Part shown: in pieces, positions 51,653 to 59,753 of the stretch
How the letters are laid out: each line of letters starts with the position of its first letter
Position numbering within the stretch: position 1 is the stretch's first letter
NCBI RefSeq assembly: GCF_001403615.1
Contig: NZ_LN879457.1
Coordinates: 992,001-1,056,000, forward strand
Direction: 5' to 3'
DNA: 64,000 nucleotides
From: Desnuesiella massiliensis
GTDB lineage: Bacteria > Bacillota > Clostridia > Clostridiales > Clostridiaceae
Position numbers and translations under genes: made by a program
Notes under the pieces: model-generated
What the model saw: only the letters and a program-made list of their open reading frames with translations
Told to the model about the DNA's origin: nothing
Database searches by the model: none

Positions 51653-52507
51653 ATGGCAGGAGCCGGACTTATTGCAATAAGAAGAAGAATTAAGTCGGTA
51701 ACCAATACTAGAAAAATAACTAAAGCCATGGGACTTGTTGCCACCGCAAAATTGAGAAAAGCTAGAGAAGCACTTGCTTTAAATGAAAAATATTTTAATT
51801 CTATAGATAGTGTGAAGGATAAGTTTTTGAATAATGTAGAAAATATGGATAGTATTTTTGCATTTAAAAATCATAGTTCAAAAAAATTATTCATTGTTTT
51901 AACTTCTGAATCAGGGTTATGTGGAAGTTTTAACGCTTCTGTAATATCTACAGCTATAAGTGTTATTAAGAAGGATCCGGAAAACTCAATGGTAATGGTT
52001 GTAGGAGAAAAAGGAAGGATTTATTTTAATAAGACAAATTATGAAACTGTAGCAGAGTATGTAGGAGTTCCAGATTTGCCTACTACTAAAGAAGCAAAAA
52101 CAATATATAATCATGGAATTGATTTATTTAGAAAGGGAGAGGTAGGAGAGATAGATATAGTTTATACAAAATTTATATCTCCTGTTAAGCAAACGGTTGT
52201 TGTTGAACAAGTGCTTCCTATAACTTTCTCTGAAGCAGATGAAAATACTGATAATATAATCTTTGAACCAAGTAAGAAAGAGGCCATGGATTCCATTATT
52301 GAAAGATACCTTAAAGCAAAAATTTTTAATTGCCTTATACATTCTAAGGTTAGTGAGCATGGTACAAGGATGTCAGCAATGGACGGAGCAACAAAAAATG
52401 CTAATGAATTACTAGATAAATTAAAGTTAAAATATAATAGAATAAGACAAAGCGCTATAACCCAAGAGATATCAGAAATTGTGGGTGGTGCTGAAGCGCA
52501 AAGATAG
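51653..52507 (+). CDS. atpG: ATP synthase F1 subunit gamma
   Basis: This 284-residue rotor subunit forms the central coiled coil; N-terminal IRRRIKSVTNTRKITKAM and C-terminal RIRQSAITQEISEIVGGAEA are diagnostic. AAGGAGGTGG precedes the ATG. Its stop overlaps the atpD ribosome-site region. Confidence 0.97.
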   Translation: MAGAGLIAIRRRIKSVTNTRKITKAMGLVATAKLRKAREALALNEKYFNSIDSVKDKFLNNVENMDSIFAFKNHSSKKLFIVLTSESGLCGSFNASVISTAISVIKKDPENSMVMVVGEKGRIYFNKTNYETVAEYVGVPDLPTTKEAKTIYNHGIDLFRKGEVGEIDIVYTKFISPVKQTVVVEQVLPITFSEADENTDNIIFEPSKKEAMDSIIERYLKAKIFNCLIHSKVSEHGTRMSAMDGATKNANELLDKLKLKYNRIRQSAITQEISEIVGGAEAQR

Positions 52508-52522
52508 GTGAGGAGGAAGTTT

Positions 52523-53920
52523 ATGCCTGGTAATATTGGTAAAGTTGTACAGGTAATAGGACCTGTTATTGATATAAAATTTGACTCAGATTGTCTTCCT
52601 AATATATATAGTGCTATAGAGATTAAGGTTCATGATAGAATTCTTATTGCTGAAGTTGAACAGCATATAGGCGATGATATAGTAAGATGTATAGCCATGG
52701 AAAATACAGAAGGTTTAAAAAGAGGAGTGGAAGCTTTAGATACAGGAAAAGCTATATCTGTTCCTGTAGGCCCTAATGTTTTAGGAAGATTATTTAATGT
52801 TTTAGGTAAGCCCATGGACGATAAAGGGGATTTTAAGGCTGCTGAAGTATATCCAATCCATAGATCAGCGCCAAGTTTTGAAGAACAATCTGTTGAACCT
52901 GAGATGTTTGAAACAGGAATAAAGGTTATAGATTTGCTAGCACCCTATCAAAGAGGTGGAAAGATAGGATTATTTGGTGGAGCTGGTGTTGGTAAGACTG
53001 TATTAATACAAGAATTAATAAATAATATTGCTAAAGAACATGGTGGACTTTCAGTTTTTACTGGAGTAGGTGAAAGAACAAGAGAAGGTAATGATTTATA
53101 TAATGAAATGAATGAGTCTGGAGTTATTGAAAAAACAGCTTTAGTCTTTGGTCAGATGAATGAGCCGCCAGGAGCTAGAATGAGAGTAGCATTAACTGGA
53201 TTAACTATGGCTGAATACTTTAGAGATAAAGGTCAAGATGTATTGTTATTTATAGATAATATCTTTAGATTTACACAAGCAGGTTCAGAAGTTTCTGCCT
53301 TACTTGGAAGAATACCTAGTGCTGTAGGATATCAACCAACTTTGGCCACAGAAATGGGAGCTTTGCAAGAGAGAATTACCTCAACTAAGCATGGATCTAT
53401 TACTTCTGTGCAAGCAGTTTATGTGCCAGCGGATGATTTGACTGACCCTGCACCAGCAACAACTTTTGCGCATCTTGATGCGACAACGGTTTTATCAAGA
53501 TCTATTTCAGAATTAGGTATTTATCCCGCAGTAGATCCTTTGGATTCTACCTCAAGAATATTAGATCCTAGAGTAGTTGGAAAAGAGCATTATGAGATAG
53601 CTACAAAGGTAAAACACATATTAGAAAGATATAAAGAATTGCAGGATATAATAGCAATCTTAGGTGTAGATGAATTATCAGAAGAGGATAAACTTGTGGT
53701 TTCAAGAGCAAGAAAAGTACAAAGATTTTTATCTCAACCTTTTACTGTAGGAGAACAATTCACTGGAATACCTGGTAAGTTTGTACCTGTTAGTGAAACT
53801 GTAAGAGGGTTTAAAGAAATTTTAGAAGGAAAGCATGATAATCTTTCAGAGTCCGCATTCCTGTTTGTTGGTACCATAGATGAGGCTGTGGAAAAAGGCA
53901 AAACATTGATGCAAGAATAA
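52523..53920 (+). CDS. atpD: ATP synthase F1 subunit beta (catalytic)
   Basis: This 465-residue catalytic subunit has Walker A GGAGVGKT, catalytic Glu in GERTREG, and the LFIDNIFRFTQAGSEVSALLG stretch. ATG 52523 follows GGAGGAAG; a GTG five codons upstream overlaps that site. ATP is made or broken here. Confidence 0.98.
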   Translation: MPGNIGKVVQVIGPVIDIKFDSDCLPNIYSAIEIKVHDRILIAEVEQHIGDDIVRCIAMENTEGLKRGVEALDTGKAISVPVGPNVLGRLFNVLGKPMDDKGDFKAAEVYPIHRSAPSFEEQSVEPEMFETGIKVIDLLAPYQRGGKIGLFGGAGVGKTVLIQELINNIAKEHGGLSVFTGVGERTREGNDLYNEMNESGVIEKTALVFGQMNEPPGARMRVALTGLTMAEYFRDKGQDVLLFIDNIFRFTQAGSEVSALLGRIPSAVGYQPTLATEMGALQERITSTKHGSITSVQAVYVPADDLTDPAPATTFAHLDATTVLSRSISELGIYPAVDPLDSTSRILDPRVVGKEHYEIATKVKHILERYKELQDIIAILGVDELSEEDKLVVSRARKVQRFLSQPFTVGEQFTGIPGKFVPVSETVRGFKEILEGKHDNLSESAFLFVGTIDEAVEKGKTLMQE

Positions 53921-53934
53921 AGGAGCGGAATTTT

Positions 53935-54336
53935 ATGGCAAATTTAATGACATTAAGTATACTTAGTCCGGATAAGGATGTATACTCAGGTGCTGTAAAA
54001 AAAATATTTGTAACTAATGAATACGGAAGGCTAGAAATTTTACCTAACCACACAGATATGATAACTTTGCTTATTCCTAGCATCACTGAAATAGTCGATG
54101 AAAATGACAGTACAAAGCGACTTTTCACTTCTTATGGTGTGCTAGAGATTCATAAAAACAATGTTTCTATGAATTGTGATGCAGGTGAATTACCAGAGAA
54201 AATTGATTATAAAAGAGCAGAAGAGGCAAAAAAAAGGGCAGAAGAAAGGCTTGAGCAAAGAGACGGAATAGATGTGAAGCGAGCAGAAGCAGCACTTTTG
54301 AGGGCTATCACTCGTTTAAAATTAAAAGAAATTTAA
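53935..54336 (+). CDS. atpC: ATP synthase F1 subunit epsilon
   Basis: 133 residues: N-terminal beta sandwich (FVTNEYGRLEILPNHTDMI) and C-terminal helical hairpin that can inhibit rotation. Last gene of the operon; a dispersed palindromic repeat starts directly after its stop and probably ends transcription. Confidence 0.96.
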   Translation: MANLMTLSILSPDKDVYSGAVKKIFVTNEYGRLEILPNHTDMITLLIPSITEIVDENDSTKRLFTSYGVLEIHKNNVSMNCDAGELPEKIDYKRAEEAKKRAEERLEQRDGIDVKRAEAALLRAITRLKLKEI

Positions 54337-54398
54337 GTTAAGATGTATTATAAAAAATAACTAGTTCAATACTAAAAGTATTGGCTAGTTATTTTTTT
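54337..54398. repeat. Dispersed palindromic repeat, copy 3 (atp operon terminator)
   Basis: AAAAAATAACTAG with TCAATAC pairs, over a small bulge, with GTATTG and CTAGTTATTTTTT around a 5-nt loop. Left flank TTAAGATGTATTAT matches the outer arm of other copies; the right outer arm is lost. The long T-run makes it a good terminator. Confidence 0.75.
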
Positions 54399-54579
54399 GT
54401 TGGTTATATATTATAAATTTTCATTTTCACACTTTTTAACATTTTAAATATATTAATAATATATTTAAAAAATATATTATTTCCCCTGCTTTAATAGAGT
54501 TATTGAGTACAAAATTTATTGTGCTAGTATATTTCGAAACTTTATTGACAATAATTAAAAGGGAAAGGTAGGGGGGAGA

Positions 54580-55269
54580 ATGAAAATAAAATATTCAATA
54601 TTAAGTTTTTTGTTATTAATAGTATTTTGTTTAAATATAGTAGTTATCAAAACAGAGACTCTTGAGGTTTATAATGATCTATACAAATCAATTTCTAAAA
54701 ATAGTAATTTTAAGGTAGAGGAAACAAGCTTTCAGATAAAATTTGAAACTTCTACAGAATTTGAGAATATAAGTAAGTTTATAGATAAAATAATTAAAGA
54801 GGATATAAACTTAAGGACAAGTTACCATACTTTGGAATTTAATGACAAGAAAATAGATTTTATAAGTGATAATTTAACCTTAAAAGCTAGTTGTGTAAAA
54901 GATGAAGAAATTTTAAGAATTTCAATTACAGTGACCAATAGTAATGATATAAATCTTTATAAATACGAAAATTTAAAAAAAGCTTTACAGAACTTTGCCA
55001 AAGATAATGATGATTTTACAGATTACAAATTTTATGAATATATTAAGCTAAAGTCCTTTAAAAATGATATTAATGATATCAAAGATGATTTTTTAAAAGA
55101 AGTAGAGGAATATTATTATATAAAAGATATAGATTCATTAAAAATTAACTCAGGGATTACAGGTAATATAGCTTTTACAGATGATAGCAAAATTAATTAT
55201 GCTATATGTAAATATATATCAGGAACATATTTATACATTGGTACACCGATTATTACATGTATATATTAA
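54580..55269 (+). CDS. ywmB: YwmB-like protein (DUF1779)
   Basis: 229 residues with an N-terminal signal/anchor helix and a soluble alpha/beta part. It matches YwmB by size, helix and place: in B. subtilis ywmB lies between the atp operon and murAA. The family folds like a TATA-box-binding-protein duplication; its job, outside the membrane, is unknown. GTAGGGGGGAG precedes the ATG. murA follows 22 bp later. Confidence 0.78.
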   Translation: MKIKYSILSFLLLIVFCLNIVVIKTETLEVYNDLYKSISKNSNFKVEETSFQIKFETSTEFENISKFIDKIIKEDINLRTSYHTLEFNDKKIDFISDNLTLKASCVKDEEILRISITVTNSNDINLYKYENLKKALQNFAKDNDDFTDYKFYEYIKLKSFKNDINDIKDDFLKEVEEYYYIKDIDSLKINSGITGNIAFTDDSKINYAICKYISGTYLYIGTPIITCIY

Positions 55270-55291
55270 CAATAAGAAGATGGAGGATATT

Positions 55292-56551
55292 ATGGAAAAA
55301 ATTATAGTTAAAGGCGGAGGCAATTTAAATGGCGAGGTATGTATAAGCTCTGCAAAAAATTCTGTATTACCAATTATTGCAGCAAGTATCCTAAGTGGAG
55401 AAACCTGTGTTATAGAAAACGCACCTATGCTAGAAGATGTATTTGTAATATGTGAAGTATTAAATTCTCTCCAGGCAAAAACTTATTTAGATAAAGAGAA
55501 TAATAAAATAATAATAGATAGTAGTAATATATTGTATGGTGAGCCAGGTAGTGAGTTAGTTAGAAAAATGAGAGCATCTTTTTTAATAATGGGACCCATG
55601 CTATCTAAATTTGGAAGAGTAAAACTATCCTTGCCTGGTGGATGTAATATTGGAAGCAGACCCATAGATTTACACCTAAAAGGCTTAAATGCATTAGGGG
55701 CTAAGGTAGATGTAGGGCATGGGTATGTAGAAGCTATCGCAGATAAACTAATCGGAAACAAAATATATTTGGATTTTCCCTCTGTCGGTGCTACAGAGAA
55801 TATAATGATGGCAGCAGTATTAGCCGATGGAGAAACAATTATAGAAAATGCGGCAGAGGAACCGGAAATACAAGATTTGGCAATATTTTTAAATGGAATG
55901 GGAGCTAATATTTTAGGGGCAGGTACTGGAACTATAAAGATATCTGGAGTTAAGTCATTAAAGGGTACAATTCATAGACCTATATACGACAGAATAGAAG
56001 CAGGAACATATATGGTGGCTGCTGCGATTACCAAAAGCAAAATAAGAATAAAGGGAGTAAATGAAGAGCATCTAAAACCTATAATAGCAAAATTAACTGA
56101 ATGTGGAGTAGCTATGGAAATTGATGGAGATGCAATGATTATAGATGGCAATCGAGACTTAAAGCCTGTTGATATTAAAACTATGCCTTATCCAGGATTT
56201 CCAACGGATATGCAGGCACAAATGATGGCTTTATTATGCAATGTAGGCGGTACGAGTTTAATAACAGAAACAGTGTTTGAAAATAGATTTATGCATGCCT
56301 CAGAGTTTAAAAGAATGGGAGCAAATATAAAAATAGATGGAAGAAGTGCAGTAATTGAGGGAGTTAATAAATTAACTGGTTCCGAGGTTAAGGCCACAGA
56401 TTTAAGAGCAGGAGCTGCACTAATTTTATGTGGATTAATGGCAGAAGGCTCTACAGAAATAGGTGATATTTATCATATAGATAGAGGTTATGTGGAAATA
56501 GAGAAAAAATTAAAAGCCCTAGGAGCCGATATAGAGAGAGTAGTGAAATAA
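55292..56551 (+). CDS. murA: UDP-N-acetylglucosamine 1-carboxyvinyltransferase
   Basis: This 419-residue enzyme adds enolpyruvate to UDP-GlcNAc, the first committed step of peptidoglycan synthesis. The fosfomycin-sensitive Cys is Cys118 in LPGGCNIGSRPID. ATG 55292 has GGAGGA before it; the same frame is open further upstream inside ywmB but lacks signals. Bacillus has two murA genes; this is the copy next to spoIID. Confidence 0.96.
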   Translation: MEKIIVKGGGNLNGEVCISSAKNSVLPIIAASILSGETCVIENAPMLEDVFVICEVLNSLQAKTYLDKENNKIIIDSSNILYGEPGSELVRKMRASFLIMGPMLSKFGRVKLSLPGGCNIGSRPIDLHLKGLNALGAKVDVGHGYVEAIADKLIGNKIYLDFPSVGATENIMMAAVLADGETIIENAAEEPEIQDLAIFLNGMGANILGAGTGTIKISGVKSLKGTIHRPIYDRIEAGTYMVAAAITKSKIRIKGVNEEHLKPIIAKLTECGVAMEIDGDAMIIDGNRDLKPVDIKTMPYPGFPTDMQAQMMALLCNVGGTSLITETVFENRFMHASEFKRMGANIKIDGRSAVIEGVNKLTGSEVKATDLRAGAALILCGLMAEGSTEIGDIYHIDRGYVEIEKKLKALGADIERVVK

Positions 56552-56570
56552 GGCTTTAAAAGATAAAAAA

Positions 56571-56618
56571 CGCAAAGCAAAAGATGGCTAAATTTTTAGC
56601 CATAGGCTTTGCTTTTTT
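56571..56618 (+). terminator. murA terminator
   Basis: Two nested stems, GCAAAGC/GCTTTGC outside and TGGCTAAA/TTTAGCCA inside, followed by a T-run. Confidence 0.88.
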
Positions 56619-56731
56619 ATTTTTGGAGATGCTTTAAAGGATATAAAGCATAGATTTTTCTTAGATAAGGGAAATAAGATTACGAGTAATAAAATTAAAA
56701 GTTTTTTAATAGTATATAAAGTAGAAATAGA

Positions 56732-56814
56732 TTAGGGCGTTTTTAGAAAAATCACTAGTCAACCTACTTCACTATTTTTCGTCTTTGATTAGTTATTTTT
56801 CCTCATATGCCTAA
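56732..56814. repeat. Dispersed palindromic repeat, copy 4
   Basis: The most complete copy: the 31-bp left arm begins TTAGG and ends CACTAGTCAA; the right arm begins TTGATTAGTTATTTTT and ends ATGCCTAA. Both outer and inner arms pair imperfectly. It ends directly at the GAGGAGGAG ribosome site of spoIID, so it lies where the spoIID promoter or leader should be. Confidence 0.78.
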
Positions 56815-56826
56815 GAGGAGGAGTAG

Positions 56827-57876
56827 ATGAAAAGTAGAATATTAGTGTTAAAGTTAAGAAATATAGTGCTTTTTGTATTATTTATATCCTTTCTTTTGAT
56901 TCTATTACCACTTTTATTAATGGGACTTGACCATAAAAAAAGTACTATTGAGATGGATAAGAGTAGAAAAGAAGAAGGTTGGTCATTAAATAGTAACAGT
57001 GTAAAATTTGACTCTAAAACAGAAATTAATTTGTATTTAACAAAAGAAGATAAAACTATCAAGATGAATTTAGAAGAGTATGTAATGGGGGTAGTGTCAG
57101 CAGAGATGCCAGCATCTTTTGATATAGAAGCATTAAAAGCTCAGGCTGTTGCAGCTAGAACCTTTGCTTTATCGAAAATATTAAATAAGTGTATGCAAGC
57201 AAAGGGAGGAGACATATGTGATTCTACTCACTGTCAAGTTTATATGAATATTAATGAGAGAGTAAAGACTTGGGATAGTGCTAAATCAAAAGAATATTTA
57301 GAAAAGGTAAAGAAAGCCATAAAGGATACGGAAAATCTGGTAATTACTTATAATAATGAAATTATAAAAAGCCCTCAATATTTTGCAGTTAGTTCAGGAA
57401 AAACGGAGAACTCTTGGGAAGTTTTTGCATCTAAGGAACCATATTTAGTATCTGTAGATAGTCCCGGAGAAGAGCAAGCACCTAAATTCACCTCAGTAAT
57501 TGATATAAAGGTAAAAGACTTTATTTTTAAAGTAAATAATAATATAAAAGATGCAAAACTGAGTACAAGCAATTTAAAAAGTGCGGTTAAAATACTAAAT
57601 AGGAGTGAAGGAGGAGCAGTTAAGGAAATAAAATTAGGAAATAAAATAATTTCAGGAGTGCAATTTAGAATGATTTTTGGGTTAAATTCAGCTAATTTTA
57701 CGATAAATTATGGCAAAGATAGTATTAGTATAAGTTGTAAAGGATATGGTCATGGAGTTGGCATGAGTCAATGGGGAGCCAATTCTATGGCTAAGACAGG
57801 AAAAAATTATATAGAAATAATAAAGCATTATTATAGTGGAACTGAAGTGAAAAATCTACAAAACTATATTAATTAA
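56827..57876 (+). CDS. spoIID: Stage II sporulation protein D
   Basis: This 349-residue lytic transglycosylase drives engulfment with SpoIIM and SpoIIP. It has an N-terminal membrane helix (about 11-33), the catalytic Glu in VVSAEMPASFDIEALKAQA, the Cys pair around CDSTHCQVY, and the C-terminal GHGVGMSQWGAN block. GAGGAGGAG precedes the ATG. A palindromic repeat lies directly upstream. Confidence 0.95.
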   Translation: MKSRILVLKLRNIVLFVLFISFLLILLPLLLMGLDHKKSTIEMDKSRKEEGWSLNSNSVKFDSKTEINLYLTKEDKTIKMNLEEYVMGVVSAEMPASFDIEALKAQAVAARTFALSKILNKCMQAKGGDICDSTHCQVYMNINERVKTWDSAKSKEYLEKVKKAIKDTENLVITYNNEIIKSPQYFAVSSGKTENSWEVFASKEPYLVSVDSPGEEQAPKFTSVIDIKVKDFIFKVNNNIKDAKLSTSNLKSAVKILNRSEGGAVKEIKLGNKIISGVQFRMIFGLNSANFTINYGKDSISISCKGYGHGVGMSQWGANSMAKTGKNYIEIIKHYYSGTEVKNLQNYIN

Positions 57877-58011
57877 TCTACATAACTAATTTGCTTTATA
57901 TGCATTATAAAAGCTCTAATGTATTCTTTATGTATATGTATCCTAGAATTGAACTAATTGAGTATGGATGTTCATGATAATGAAATATAATAATCCTAAT
58001 ACAATGCATGT
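57877..58011. other. AT-rich spacer after spoIID
   Basis: About 135 bp without gene or strong structure before the terminator hairpin. Confidence 0.5.
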
Positions 58012-58064
58012 AGTACATTAAGAAAAAATTAAATTTAAAGTTTTTTCTTAATGTACTTTTTTTA
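58012..58064. terminator. Strong terminator between spoIID and spoIIQ
   Basis: A 17-bp perfect stem (AGTACATTAAGAAAAAA and complement) with a 12-nt loop, followed by seven T. Confidence 0.92.
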
Positions 58065-58140
58065 TATAAGAAATTAGAATTATTTTGTTTATATGAAACA
58101 AAGCTTAAGAGATAACAATGTATGAATAGGAATAATTTGT

Positions 58141-58169
58141 AGAAATAAATAGAAATAAATAGAAATAAA
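58141..58169. repeat. Three tandem copies of a 10-bp unit
   Basis: AGAAATAAAT is repeated three times head to tail (last base of the third differs). It lies about 60 bp before the spoIIQ start, in the promoter region. Copy number could vary by slippage. Confidence 0.7.
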
Positions 58170-58183
58170 ATTGCTAAATATAT

Positions 58184-58211
58184 GTATTTTTTTTATTGCA
58201 CTGGACAGACT
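58184..58211 (+). promoter_or_regulatory. Weak sigma-F promoter candidate for spoIIQ
   Basis: GTATT, 14-bp spacer, GGACAGACT. The -10 fits GGnnAnAnT, but the implied start would fall almost on the ribosome site, leaving nearly no leader. spoIIQ is a sigma-F gene in other spore formers. I give it as a possibility only. Confidence 0.25.
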
Positions 58212-58230
58212 AGAAAAAGGAGGTGTTCAT

Positions 58231-58989
58231 ATGGACAAAAAAATTCATGACAAATCATCTAACTTTTTTAAAAAGGAGGGATTTTATGTAATACTATTTG
58301 TTTGCTTGTGCATTGTTGCTACTGTAGCGGCCATATCTGCAAGAAATAGCAGAGATGCCAAGTCTAAACCGCCAGTAGTTGAAAATAAGCAATCAGAAAA
58401 CAAGGAAGTTGCTTTAGAAAGCAAAGAAGAGACTAAAAGCAATATAGATAATGCTCTTCAAGTAAAAAAGAATGAGCAAGATAATACTGCAAATAAGAAT
58501 AGTGTTACAGTTCCCAAAGATGGTAAAGATTCAGCTGCTGTATCAAAATCTGTAGATACAACCTTTGATAAGCCAGTAGAAGGATATTTAGCGAGAGAAT
58601 ATACTACGGAAACTATTTATTGTGATACTTTAAGTACTTGGAGAACTAAATCTGGAATGGATATAAAGGCAGACTTAGGAAAAAAAGTAGTTGCAGTGCT
58701 TGATGGGGTTGTAGAAAAGGTTGATAACGATAAAACAGAGTTAGGTCAATATGTAATTATTAACCATCAAAATGGATTAAAGTCTATTTATGCAAACCTT
58801 GATGAGGCTGCTTTAGTTAAACAAGGACAAAAAGTAACTAAAGGGCAGCAAATAGGTAAGGTTGGAAAATCAGCAGGTAATTATAGCAGTGAAAAATATG
58901 GAGATCACTTAAACTTTAAGGTTTTAAAAGATAATGTTGAAGTAGATCCATCAAAATACGTAAAGTACACTACAGCATCTAAAAATTAG
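58231..58989 (+). CDS. spoIIQ: SpoIIQ-like engulfment protein with degenerate LytM domain
   Basis: 252 residues: short cytoplasmic tail, membrane helix (about 18-35), a low-complexity linker (about 40-110), and a LytM/M23 domain. Compared with active M23 enzymes, the HxGxD His is Lys140 (Asp144 kept), the YxHL His is Asn189, and HxH reads HLN (His226 kept, Asn228). Three of five metal or catalytic residues are missing, so it should be a structural domain. SpoIIQ binds SpoIIIAH across the septum, forming the forespore channel. AAAGGAGGTG precedes ATG 58231. Confidence 0.88.
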   Translation: MDKKIHDKSSNFFKKEGFYVILFVCLCIVATVAAISARNSRDAKSKPPVVENKQSENKEVALESKEETKSNIDNALQVKKNEQDNTANKNSVTVPKDGKDSAAVSKSVDTTFDKPVEGYLAREYTTETIYCDTLSTWRTKSGMDIKADLGKKVVAVLDGVVEKVDNDKTELGQYVIINHQNGLKSIYANLDEAALVKQGQKVTKGQQIGKVGKSAGNYSSEKYGDHLNFKVLKDNVEVDPSKYVKYTTASKN

Positions 58990-59070
58990 TCTAGGTTAGA
59001 AAAGAATAACTAGTCAAATTATGCAGGATAAAGTAGTAGATTGACTATTTATTTTTCAGAGATTCCTAAA
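58990..59070. repeat. Dispersed palindromic repeat, copy 5
   Basis: AAGAATAACTAGTCAA pairs with TTGACTATTTATTTTT; the outer right arm ends GATTCCTAAA. It starts next to the spoIIQ stop codon. The loop is about 24 nt, with little likeness to other copies. Confidence 0.7.
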
Positions 59071-59073
59071 TGC

Positions 59074-59295
59074 TCAGCGGTTTTATTATATTTTAAAGAA
59101 AGTGTTATATTTCAATTTCTTAAAATCCGCTGAAAGTTGGTATTTATAGGGGAACAGATTGAAGCTTAACTTGTATTTGTTCCTAAGTGGTATTTTAAAG
59201 CCATTGAAGCACTTGTATGAGTTAGTGCTTTAAATTGTTTCCCTATAGAGGTCCTAAAATTAGCCATTTGATAATTTAAAGTATATAAGTGGCTG
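59074..59295 (+). ncRNA. Candidate structured RNA region upstream of spoIIID
   Basis: Four helices can form in about 220 nt with no open frame. They are: TCAGCGGTTTTA with TAAAA(t)CCGCTGA (12 bp, one bulge); TATAGGGGAACA (59145-59156) with TGTTTCCCTATA (59236-59247), 12 bp with one G-U; inside it AAGCACT/AGTGCTT (59207-59230); and TAGCCA/TGGCTG (59261-59295). The long helix closing a branched interior is more than a terminator. It could be a leader RNA, an sRNA or a worn mobile element. No Rfam family came to mind. Confidence 0.45.
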
Positions 59296-59389
59296 AGCAA
59301 AATAAATGATTATGTCAAATTTTTAAAAAAGTAATTTAAGCAAGTCAAAATGCATATTTATAAATATAAAAAATTAAGGAGGTAGCATT

Positions 59390-59644
59390 TTGAAAGACTA
59401 CATTGAAGAAAGAGTTCTAGAAGTGGCAAAATATATTATTGATTCAAAAGCTACAATAAGAAAAACTGCAAAGATTTTTGGAGTAAGCAAAAGTACTATC
59501 CATAAAGATATGACCGAAAGATTGCCTAAAATAAATCCCACTATAGCTCAAGAAGCTAAAATAATATTGGACTTAAACAAATCAGAAAGGCATATTAGAG
59601 GTGGAAAAGCTACTAAATTAAAGTATAAAGCTATTGAAGGATAG
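59390..59644 (+). CDS. spoIIID: Stage III sporulation transcription factor SpoIIID
   Basis: 84 residues, a small DNA-binding protein with a helix-turn-helix (IRKTAKIFGVSKSTIHKDM) and a basic C-terminal tail. It adjusts sigma-E-dependent mother-cell transcription, including sigK. TTG start after AAGGAGGTAG. It is followed by mbl, as in Bacillus. Confidence 0.96.
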   Translation: MKDYIEERVLEVAKYIIDSKATIRKTAKIFGVSKSTIHKDMTERLPKINPTIAQEAKIILDLNKSERHIRGGKATKLKYKAIEG

Positions 59645-59753
59645 AATCATTCCTAGTATAATAAAAAAAGAAGAATTTTGTAATGTTACACATGAATAAC
59701 ATTTTTTTTGAAGATTTTTCTAAAAATATATATAGTAGGAGTGGAATTATATA

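Noticed and set aside
54352..54398. Treating the atp-end hairpin as only a terminator
   Set aside because: It does end with a T-run, but its stem sequence AAAAAATAACTAG and left flank match four other loci, so it is listed as a repeat copy with terminator function.
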